A DNA stretch of 64,000 nt from Babylonia areolata (taxonomy: Eukaryota > Mollusca > Gastropoda > Neogastropoda > Buccinidae): contig NC_134882.1 of NCBI RefSeq assembly GCF_041734735.1, positions 27,916,699 to 27,980,698 of the forward strand, given 5' to 3'. The position numbers and the translations under genes are program-made. The first letter of the stretch is position 1, and each line of letters begins with the position of its first letter. The notes beneath the pieces were generated by a model. The model ran no database searches, was not told where the DNA came from, and was given only the letters and a program-made list of their open reading frames with translations. Below, piece by piece: positions 12,352-24,300 of the stretch.

Positions 12352-15300
12352 GATCATAGTCAAGACTGAACAAGCAAAACTTTGTCTGAGTGACTGATTC
12401 AGTGGTTGACAGTGTAATGTTTCACTAGTGGTTATCAGTGCAGGGATGTGTGCACACTTGTGTGTATTTGTACTGCACAGTTAAAGATAAAGATTTTTTT
12501 AACCATCAAAAAAACCTCACAAACATACCTGTTACTTTCTTGTCATGGGCCTGGAAAGTTTTCAAATGCATGCCTGGTGTTCCCATGACAGTGCTGAAGG
12601 TTTGAAGAGCAGTGTAGCTGCCTCCCAGTTCATGGCTCAGCATGGTCATCCTGTTGTTTATTTCAAAACCTGTATTCTTTTTGTCATTGAATCCAGTTCG
12701 TGGGGATGAGAATTCGCACTTTTCATAACCACAGCCATCACAGCACATGGCAAGCTTTGCCGCAAAACCAGCTTTCTCCCTCTCTCGCACACTGACTGAC
12801 AGTCCCGTTTCTCCGCACTCTGGGCAACTCAGGTCACTCATCAGTCTGGTCAGCTGGAAAACGTGTAGCAAAGTCCAGTTCTGGTCTTCCACCTCACCAT
12901 TATATGCGACAGGGTTCATGATTTCGATCTTTCTTCTCGACGCACTTTTATCAGAGTCTGATGTCGAAGGTGCTGGTTTCTTCGAAGCCACGCTTTCAGT
13001 CGCTGCCGCATCACATTTGGCCCATTTTGCTTTTGCAGCAGCTATCAAGTGCAATCGTCTCTTTTCTTGCTTATGCCGAGGCATGATGAATCCAGGAGAT
13101 GTCTTAGCTGGCAAAATAATCAACAATTGACGAGAAAAAACACTTTCATGTCAGCATGTTGTTGTTATTGGACAGCCATTTTGGCTTCTCGACGGAGGGA
13201 GCCGAGCGTGCCCGAAGGCTGGCTGAGCCCAGCGGAATGAAATCTGATTGGCTGAAATTTCCACTGGTGTCAGTCTCATCAATGAAACTGCACAGTCATA
13301 GTACTCTATGCCCTTATTTGGGAAAACTCGGGAAAGTTCGTGCGATACAGTGTGTGTGTAAAATCGCTCGCAGTGTTTTATAGTCCGTTTCAACAACTAA
13401 AAGAACCGGGTCTGTGTATTCACAAGATGACGCTGTTTCTGTTGATATGCGATATGATAGGCTTCGGGAAATGAAAGTATACGTTGCTAAGGTGTAAAAT
13501 CAACACTTTTGGACGATGTTTGAAAAATTCAGACAAAATCAACATCAGGAAGCAACTTTCATTTGCAAATATAACACCTTTTGCGACTGATTTAGTACAA
13601 AATATGAAAATGACTATAAAGATTAGATGTTGAAGAAGCAAATTATGCGAAAAAACGAAAATCATAAAAAAAATCATGATTTGGTCAAAATTTCACTACC
13701 GTGTCTGGCCTTAAACAAGATGACTGGAAAGAACTGAATTTTCCTATCTTTATGCCTAATTTGGTGTCAACTGACAAAGTATTTGTAGAGAAAATGTCAA
13801 TGTTAAAGTTTACCACACACACACACACACACACACAGACAACCGAACATCGGGTTAAAACATAGACTCACTTTGTTTACACAAGTGCTTCAAAAAAGGA
13901 CTGAAAAAAAAGGTTTAACTTAAGGCATCAAAGAAAAAAAATGAAAGGGAACAATATCTATCAGGTCAACCTTTTATTTTCTCAATTTTTCTTTTCTTTT
14001 TTTTTTTTCCCTTGCAATGAATAATGTTTGTTCATTTATAATCTTTATTCATTTAAAATATTTTATGTCATCATTCCAACTAATTTATCTTACCTTTATT
14101 TTATCTTGCTGTCACTGCTGTCAATTCACCAGAATGTGCAGTACCCAAATTCATTACAGCATTTTTACTAATATAGACCACATTCTTTACACAGATTACA
14201 AGTATTTTTATTTACCAACATGGAACAATCCACTTATGTGAAACAGCATAACACTGTTAGGGTTTCCATGTTTTAAAAATGCAAATAAATGTTTTTCAGA
14301 TCTTTTTCCCCCAATGCATTCACTGTCATCATAAATTCTCTCTAATGAAAGCACTGGACCAAACAATTATAAACAGTACTTATTAAGAGGTTTTCTGTTT
14401 GTTTGTTTGTTTTTCTTGATAATAAAATGTTTATCAGTCAATTTATTATCGTCCACATAATACATTACAAGGAAATCATTTTTCTAAAGACAGGACATAT
14501 CCACTGTGTTTATTTTTTGATGGCATATCTATGTTTCAGTGTATTCATAAATGTTTGTAATTTTGATTTAATATCACTGATCTTTCCCTTGTGAAAAAAA
14601 AACCCTAACAAACGTTGCCAATAAAACAGTAAGGTCTGTCTTTGTGAAATGTCTTTTCAAAGTCATAGGAAAGAAGTTGCCTGGGTTGATTTTCATTTTC
14701 TGTGCTGTGTATTACATTGCACAAAATTCTTTGGGCATCTCAAACATCTGGTCCTTATGTAATAATGTGTGTAAAACTGTCTTAATTCCATAAACTTACA
14801 AGCTAATCATATTTTATGAGAAAAATTGAATCGTGATATTGGTCTCCAGTTTTTCTTTGGTTTGTCTCCCTTGGGAAGACAATAGTCTTTCTCTTTTTGT
14901 GTTGTCAACATTTAGCTGTTGGAGAAACTTAATTGAAACTCACAGCAGAACATTTTAGGCAACCAAGTCTGACTTGCAACAACAAAGCTAAGAAGGAAAG
15001 TAATAGCGAGAAAGAGGAACATAGCCAGAACTGTTCTGAGAACCTACCCATTTCGTACAGACTTCCGTTCTGGAGCACAAAGGCAACAAAGTGTTGTGTC
15101 ACAGACACATCTGGGGATGGGGCCTGGCAACACAAAGAAACGCGAGGGAAAAAAGTCTATCAGTGGTAAAACAAAGAAGGGGACAATCACAGAAGACAAA
15201 CCTGACAATATCTAAACATAATCAGCACACTTACTGATATAAACATAAAATAACATAAAACTGCATGACCAAGGTTCACGAAGACTGACTAGAATTGAAT

Positions 15301-18300
15301 TTAGACACAAGAAAACAATGGGAAATATAGTGAATCTCTGAAACAGTGCGTTCCTGTCTTTCACACCAGCTGTCAGCACAGCCAATGAAAAGGTTTGGTG
15401 TAAGAAATGACTTACTGATGGACAAAATCTGCAATCTAAGATGGATAAATATCTAAATACAAGGTCAGTTTGAGTGCTGTCCACTGGGGGGTCTCTCTAG
15501 GCTTGTGATCATATCATCTCAACTTTCTGCCACCTAAACCATGAAGTGAAAGCAGAAAGGTGCAGTGCATGCAAATGATTATGAAGCTGCCCAAAGAGAT
15601 GCAATTTTATGATTAATTCTATTTGTTTGCTTTTATGTTGGACACGTGCTGCTGTCAAAAAGCAAATCTCTGTACCGAAGTGTAGACAATAAAGTGTGTG
15701 TATTTGTATTCATAATACAATGTATTAGTGAATTTGTATTCATAATTCAAACAATCTATCAGAGATGTAATTTATGACTAATTCAGACAATCTATTCATT
15801 TTCAAATATCAAAATCAATGGGAAAAGTTAATCATGCTTCATGACTTTCACCCAAGAGCTGTGTCTTCATAAATGTGATGGCAATATCAGTTAACTGATA
15901 AATATCTACCATCTAGCCCAGCATGCTCCGTTGCTCAAGTTCATAACAGATGTCTACACATCACACACATAAACCACAAAACACACAAAAAAGTCACACA
16001 GATAACTGAAATAGGTTCAATGTGCCAACTCTTTGTGTAAGCATAATTCAAAAGACGAAGCACAGAGACAGAGAGGGGAGCAGATGACACAGATGCATGG
16101 AAGACAATACGAACCTGAGTATCCCCCTCATTGGCGGAATCCTCATGGGCCATGCTCATGCCCTGCACACAGTCAGTACCATTGTCACACACACACACAC
16201 ACGCACACTACTGACCCACTGCCCACAACTGAACATACAATGGTATCATGGGAATTCCATTTTCCCACCCCAACAACTGCAAATCCCAATCTTACTTTGC
16301 AAACTAACAGGGTGAGTACTGTTCACACACTTAACAGGAAGCTGTTCCAGCATCCACTTAATTCACCTTGTAAGTGTTTCAATTGCCATTTTATCATGTA
16401 CAGTTTATTTTTTGTTAGCAAAAAACCCTGAATTTTTTTTTTTTAAATCAAGAAAAATCCTCTTTTAGTCATGGTCAAATTATGACTGACCTGGTTAAAC
16501 TTGGAAGTAACTTCAGAACAAGGCTGAGTGGATCAGTGAAACTGACAATGTCATAAACTTGAAAAAAAAAAAGTAGTGTTTGCAAAAATACAACCAAGAA
16601 ACAGGGAAATTAACTGCCTCACTATAACTCGGATTCATCATCATGATCAAGTGAGAAAGCTTGAGAAATCTGAACACAAAGACTCTAATAAGAAAAGCTC
16701 ATTAACCATTATACACCGAACCCGCCCAATAGCGGTTTGCAGTGTAACACCTGAACTTGCCTGGTACCGCTGGCTAAACATGTGCTGACTATGGGTGCAA
16801 CCATTGTTATTTACATAAACAAGACTCTTGCAAGATTCACAGCCTTGTTTTCGGCACTTCCTGCCATGCATTTTGCACTTTTCTGAGTCCGATTTGCCCG
16901 GCCAGGGTCAGGTCAGGGGCATAGCCCTTGCTACTGGTACCATGTAACTCAGTACTACCTGCGGCATGTTAAGTCTCCCAACGACAGACCAGGTGGAGGA
17001 GGAAACCTTTCCCAATGGCTGTAAAGAGGATGACCAAAGGGCAGAGGGAGCTCTTATCCTTGGCTGGAAGTCCTCCTAGGAGACAGAACTCCAAAGAAAA
17101 AACCTGCACCTGCCGAGGCCGTTCTACACGTGGCAGTATCTGTGGGACTCTGAGCATCGGTAGGCGAGAGAGTGGGGAAAGGACTGCACAACTCCTCTTC
17201 ACTGAAAAAAGTCACCTGTGCTGGGCAGGCATCCAGGCTAATGTCAGAACGACGAGCTAGCCCTCCAACACCCAGCTTTCCCAAGCCCTGTGGCGATGGA
17301 GAAGTGATAATGGGGACAGGCAGAGGATGCTGCTGGCATTTCCTAGTCATGACTCTGCACGCAGGCGGCTGTGGGGTGATGGTCGTCTGCTGTAGACTGG
17401 GGCAGATGCGGCACCCGTATCCTCCCACAGCATCAGAGCAGCCCTTTTTAAGGACAGTACTGCTCTCCCCACATGGGGAAAAGGGGATAAAAGGATCCCT
17501 AAACAAAGCCCGCATCACGTAGTACCTAGTAGGAAACTGCACGTACTTGGACATTCAACACTAGCGGTCGAAAACAACAGAAGAAAAGAACCAGGAGTCA
17601 TGCCCTGACTCTGGGTGCCTGGAATGTTCACACCCTTTTGGACAGAGACGACAGACCCCACGCTAGGTCCAAGGTGTTTGAGGCAATGCTGAGAGAGTTC
17701 ATCTTCGCTGATGACTGCATGCTTGCTGCACACACCCACAAGGACATGCAATTCATTATGGACAGGTTCTCAACCTCCTGCAGGCGCTTTGGACTCACCG
17801 TCAACCTCAGCAAGACCAAGTCCCTGTATCAACCAGCTAGCTCACAGAACGCCAGTGCCTCCCCCCCACCTGCAATTAAGATCGATGACACAGAGATCAA
17901 GTCAATCGACAAGTTTTGCTACTTGGGCAGCACCCTATGCAGTAACGGAGCCATTGATGCAGAAGTGACGCTGCACATCGCCAAGGCCAGCTCCGCCTTT
18001 GGCAGACTCAGCAACAGGATGTGGAACAACAAAGGCATCAGGCTCAGCACCAAAATGAAAACCTACAGAGCTGTTGTGCTGACCACCTTGTTGTACTGCT
18101 ATGAAACATGGACAATGTATCGCCGTCACATTCAACAACTTGAGCAGTTTCACCAGAGATGCCTACGAAAGATCCTCAGCATAAAGTGGCAAGACAGGGT
18201 CTCTACCCTCCAGGTGCTAGAGAGGAGCGGCCTGACCAGCATCGAAAGCCTGCTGATTCAGTTCCAGCTACGCTGGACAGGACAACGTTGTCCACATGAC

Positions 18301-21300
18301 AGACAGCAGGATCCCAAGGATGCTACTGTATGGCCAGCTGAAGGAAGGCCAACGCGAACTTGGAAGACCCCGCAAGCGCTTCAAGGACATCTTGAAGACA
18401 AACCTCAAAGCCTGTGACACAGACATTGCTTCCTGGGAAACTGATGCCCTTGACCGCTCTTGCTGGAGGATGCTGTGCTCTAGTGGCATAAAGACGTCTG
18501 AAAACAAGAGAACGTTGGCCATTAAGGAGAAGCGTGAGCGAAGGAAGCAAGGCTCAACTTCTGGAGACGTTTTCCCTTGCAACACCTGTGGGAAATGCTG
18601 CGCATCCAGAATTGGCCTCTTCTCCCATATGAGGACACACACCAACAGATAAGCCTGCCTGCCTACTCATCCATCTGTCCGACGGGAGACTCCATCAGAA
18701 TTTTTAAAGTTGGAAGACGAGTTTGATATTTGCCCAGAGCTTTAGCATAATCTGAACAAACATTCTGAAGATGACTTTGAATCGTTTTAATGATTTTTGC
18801 ATGAGGATCTTGTAAAAATCAATCGAACTGAGTGACCTAGATATCGACTGACCGAGTTTTGCTGACAATGAGAGTGAAGTTGGTCACTTGATTGTGAATC
18901 GACCTCCGAAATCATGAGTCAAACGCCGGACCTCAGAAATCGATGCCGTCAGTGAGTTAGTCTCGATTTCACTGATATTTATTGGCGTTCTGCACAATCT
19001 TCCTGACTGTGCAAGTTCAATGGAATATATTACTGATTTGGTAAAGTTTTGCTAAAGTTTTGAAGTTTCAAAGTTGCAAGATGACTGTTGATCATAGAAG
19101 CATAATCCGAATGACTATTCTGAAGATGATTTCTGCGTGAGAATTTTGTAAAAGTCGATCATACTGTGTGACTTGGACATCCACAGACTTGAGTTTTACC
19201 GATACTGAGAGTGTAGTCGGTACTTGAGTGTGAATCGATCAGCGGAGTTCCGAAATCGTGAATCAATCACTGGACCTCCAAAATCGTGAATGGATCGTCG
19301 GACCTCCGAAATCATAAATTGATTGCCAGACTGTCGGAATCGATACTGTCAGTCGTTGATTGCACTGATGCTTATTGGCATTATGCACGATCTTTCTGAG
19401 TTTGCTAGTTCAATGGATTATATTTTTCTTTTCATTATGAAGAAATTACATGTGAGGTAGGTTTGTTGTTTGTTTTTGTTTGCTGTTGTTTTTCTCCCAA
19501 CCATCATAGGAAAAGACATCATCCCTCCAAATGAAAAGAACATAAAAATCAGCATGTTCATTGTTGGAATTCAAGTTGAGTAAGAAAAAGAATAAAAAGA
19601 AGATGTGTTAGAAGACACTGCAGACCAGATAAACTTATTTCAAAGAAAATTATACTATAATTAAAAGAATTTTTTTTTCAAAGATGACCACCAAATTTGA
19701 CACATTGATTTTTTTGTGTAAATACAAAACAACATGAGCCTGGAAACAAAAATTCTTTTGCTACTTTATTATGTGTAGAATGCAGGAAATATAAACATGT
19801 GCAACAAAAGAACGTAATGATATTTTTAATCAATGTTTATAATTACCCACTATCGAAAATCAAGTTATTCGCCTTGGCATGGGATTTCATGGGTGATTAG
19901 TGCTGAGCAACCTGGGTGTAAGAGGGTTAACAGTATGTGTGAGCTGGGGCCGTGTTCATGGGGACTGACTTGCGTACCTCGGGCGTAAAGCAAAACGTCT
20001 GTACTTTGAACGTCAAAACTTTTGCCACAGCAAAGTCAGTATTCATGGGGTGGATGTGAAGGTCTGACAACAAACGACTGGACTTCTCTCAAATAGTTCT
20101 TGACAATGCCTTCGTTATTAGTTAAGAAACATATTTTCCCGAATAAGTTCCCCTACGTGCATGCTCTTCAGCTGCTGCATGGAGTGAAATTTACGCTTGG
20201 TTTGTTCAGCCTGGAGTTCATTGGTTTGTTGTGTCCAGAGGGCATCACTAATACGTGCGATCGTATGGCATGCACGTGGTTGACAATCCCCAACGAAGTC
20301 GCTGTTGTTTTGAAGCACCAGTGTGTGTGTGTGCGTATGCGTGTGTGTGTGTGTGTGTGCGTGTCCGTGTAATTGTAATTCTTACGCATTATGTTTCTTT
20401 TTGTTGTATATTAATGAAAGGCACAAAAGAAATAAACTGTTACCATATCATCATCATCGTTGTTATCACCATTTGGCATTATACACTTCTAGAAGGTGCA
20501 TTCTAGTTGACTGTAGTACTTACAAATAAACGCGCCGTTTGTCTTTAACAAAGTCTGGGCATACGAAATGTAGTCAGCAAAATCGCTGACTAAATTTCAG
20601 CCGTTTATCTGCGTTCAGACTCGGACTTCGTCAAAGTCTTCATCATGATTACCAACTTTCAATGGATTGTCTCAATCTACATGTTCAGTCCAGATGTTTC
20701 CGTTTACACCCACCCCATGAATTTAATTGGGGATCTTATTCTCTCCCATTCACTTGTATATGAGTAGGCTTTTGCATGTTTGAACAATTTTTACCCTGCT
20801 ATGCAGGCTGCAATACCCTGTTTTTAGGGTGTACATGCAAGGTACATTCTTGTTTCCATAACTCATCGAATGTTGACATGGATTACACTTTACAGGATCT
20901 TTAACATGTGTATTTGATCTTCTGCATGCATATACACATAAAGGGGGTTCAGGCACAAGTTGGTCTGCACATGCGCTGACCTGAGAGATTGGAAAAATCT
21001 CCGCCCTTAACCCATCAGGTGCACCGAAACTGGGGATTAAACTCAGGAAACTTACAAAACCATATGGCCATTGCACCTGTCTAAATTAAGGATTATTCTA
21101 GAAATCAAAATCACAGAACATTACATGTGCAGAGCCATCAGGTCCACACAGCAAGGAAATGCAAGAACAAAAAAAGACAGATTCTTAATGAAGTAGTAGT
21201 CACTGCTGCTCTTGCAAGATAACACAAGTTTCATTGGACACCACATCACTAAGAAGCTGATACAGTCAAGAAAGACCAGCACTTAAATAAGGACTGTACT

Positions 21301-24300
21301 TCACGGCAACTTCACACACCATAGTGAAAATGCTTTTTTTTCTTCATTTGCGTTTACAAGGTTTAACTTTTATGTTCACTTTTATGTAGGAATGGGCTTT
21401 TAGTGCATTCAAGACCTGGCAATGTTCTTAGTTCAGTAACCTAGCGAATGCAGACATATATCATGTTATCTTTAAGTCGTGCAGTTGACCTTCTGCATGA
21501 GTATACTACACACATGATGAAAGTTCATGCTGATCTTCACATCTGTTGACCAGGGAAATCAGAAAAATCTCCATCCTTAAGTTAACCCACAAGGCACTGT
21601 GACTGGGATTCAAACCCAGCACTTCGAGACTGAAACTAAGTCCAACACTCTAGCTAATACGTTGTAGCACTCATTATAAGAGTGCCAAGAGCAGTAACCA
21701 CCCTTACCATGACAACATACCTTATCTCCCTCAAGGTGCTTGGCCCTCTCTTCAGGTGACATATCCTTTGTGCTGTCAAGGAATTTCCGAAAATGCTTTT
21801 CCGCTGAAACAGGAATTATTCAAATATCAAAGTCACAATACCAACTTTCATGGGCAATTCTTATTCACTAGTCTTCAGAAAGGTACAAACTCTCTTTCCT
21901 CTTCATATTCACAAATATATGGGGGAAAAAAATCACTTTAAAAAAAATACATCAGGGTACTTATCAATAATCATAAATGAACAGATTCCATGAAAAAATA
22001 TATTACAAGTGTTGCACAAATATGTATTTTATGTCATATGACCTTCCATCTGGCGCAAAGTCTACTTTTCATACACAGCTGAAAAGACCTTAGCTCAGAC
22101 ATGTCTCAGCCTTTCTCTTTTCCTTTTCTATGCAGACTCTGTGTCCTTGCTTTCTGACATGTCTCTGTTCTTGCTTTCTAACACCTCAGACGCAAAGGAA
22201 CAACAAGTGGGAAACACAGTCATTCATAAAAATCTAGCCAGAAGCAATTTTCTTCTTTTCTTTTTCAGTATCTTTTGTTTGTTTTCTTTTATCAAGTATC
22301 TTAAGTTCCTATTTGTGTCACAATTTTGTTGCCCTGATGTCACATTACTATTGTCTACCCTTTAATATTTTACTAAAATACTAGCCAAAATCATTTTCCT
22401 TTGATAAATTTTCTTTCTTTCAGCAACCCCCACATTCATGCACATGTACAATTGTGCTTTTACCATTTTTTACTCTGCCACCAACATTCCATTTTCAGGG
22501 GTGGTGGAGTTTTATTGAATAAGACCAAAGTGCTCTTAATCTTATCTTGTTAGAGTCCATAACAATTATTATTATGTTGGTCAAAGAAAAGATTGCTTTT
22601 ATGTATTCAACAATGCAGAATGTAACATGTGTAATTTGTTTAAAGAAAACATTAATTTTCAAATGTTAATATCAATTTCTATTTTCAACTGAAAGATTTA
22701 TGACTTTCTCTGAAGTGCAGCATCTTCACAAATGTGATTGTTTGACAGGTTTTACTAATATCTACCACCCTTTCCAATCTGGTTTCTCCACCACCACCTA
22801 CAGTAGCTGGCAAAATGTGAACGCTTAACTCAAGTATATTACACACACCCAGACGGTCATACAAGGAACTGAAACAGAGATGTTACACAGATTCAATTTG
22901 TGTTTACATCACTCAAAAATAACTCAAAAAGATATTTTGATCTCTTTCTTTTTTTTCAAAAGAAGACAAGGGGAAGAGATAGAGAGTAAGGGTGAAGAGA
23001 AAGGGAAATGGAGGAGACAGAAGAGAATGGCAGACACAGAGAGAGACAAAGACACAGATCGAGTGTGTTTGTGTGTGCATGTGTTTATGTATGTGTGCAG
23101 CAGAAATCCATAGCTGCATTTACCATCAAAGGTGATATGTTCCTCATTGTTGGCCAGGGCATGCACCAGGGCAACGGTACCACAGGCGTTGCCAATGGAC
23201 TGTCGCATGAAGTACAGGGACTTTGGCACTTCTGATGCTGGTGTGCCAATCTCTACGCTCTTGGCCTGTGACACAACTCCTTTTGAACAGCACTACTAAC
23301 CAAGTATAGGGTTAATACAGATTTTCAATCACAAATTTTAAAACCTTAATGGTGCAGTGGCTGAATGGGTGCAGTGGCTGAATGGTTAGAGCACTGGATT
23401 TTCCCCCCCGAGTTGATCCCGAGTTCGATCCCAAGTCTAGGCCTAGTGGGTAAAGGGTGGATATTTTCCCAATCTGCCAGGTCAACATATGTGCAGACCT
23501 GCTAGTGCCTGAACCCTATCTGTGTGGACATGCATGCAGGAAATTAAATATGCACGTCAAAAATCATGTAATCCATGTCAGTATTCAGTGGGTTCTGGAA
23601 ACAACATAACCAACATGCACACCTCCAAAGTCAGAATACAGATGCTTACATAGTGGGTAAAAACTGTGATCCACATAAAAGCCCACTTGTATATAATGTA
23701 TCCAGGTGAATGTGTGAGTCACTGCCCTTGAATGCAGAAGAAGGAAGAAATGTTTTTCAGAAACCTTTACAACATAAAAGGTCAAAAATCAAGAGCCAAT
23801 TGTGAACCCAAATACAAAGCTTGGTCTTTTCAGTGCTTTGGCCTGGTTGCATCCTGCATCAACGGGGAGGGGTACTTCACTTAAGGCATCTTGCATGCTG
23901 CATAGATGAGAACATTTTTTTCAGTCAGAAAATTGTTTACAGATCAGGGCTTTTTAAAAGGAAATTTTCTATCTAAAATTACGTTTAAATAACATACTTA
24001 CCGTGACCCAACTAGTGCAGACTCCGGCAGGGGTCTGACATTCCTGTCCTGTGCAAACTACTATCCGCCTATGCGGAGCAGACGAAACTACGGCCGATAA
24101 CCTCCCGGAAGTAGGTAACCTCCCCTTTGTCCCGCTGGTTATCGCCCTCTTTTGACGGCAATATGCCATCACCAGCGCAGCAAGCAGGGAGAACAGGAAG
24201 CGGGGAGGACGGGAGGGTCTTAAATTTGGGTCACGGTAAGTATGTTATTTAAACGTAATTTTAGATAGAAAATTTCCTTTTAATTACACATACTTAACCG

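Larger units (their letters stand above)
10958..13710 (-). mobile_element. Kolobok-like DNA transposon, TTAA target duplication
   Basis: The ends are inverted: GGCCAGACAC at 10958 and GTGTCTGGCC ending at 13710, with imperfect similarity continuing (GTAAAATT against GTGAAATT). Exact TTAA duplications flank it at 10954-10957 and 13711-13714. The insertion interrupts the composite repeat, which gives independent proof of its boundaries. It encodes on the minus strand a spliced, incomplete transposase (12529-13084 and 11768-12033). The TTAA target points to Kolobok or piggyBac; the protein fits the group annotated as Mutator-like transposase domain. It lacks most of the catalytic region, so it looks non-autonomous. 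Confidence 0.85.
9527..13890 (+). repeat. Composite repeat, copy 1, split by a DNA transposon
   Basis: Sequence 9527-10957 plus 13711-13890 aligns along its length with 46079-47665 in the same orientation, at visibly high identity. Its parts are a short segment homologous to LINE reverse-transcriptase coding sequence at the left edge, a tRNA-like SINE head on the minus strand (9659-9723), about 1.2 kb of unrecognised AT-rich sequence, and a (CA)n tract near 13812-13838. A short stretch close to the right end, CACTTTGTTTACACAAGTG, forms a hairpin. The 2753-bp insertion 10958-13710 is absent from copy 2. It lies in intron 7 of the UCHL3-like gene. Confidence 0.85.
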
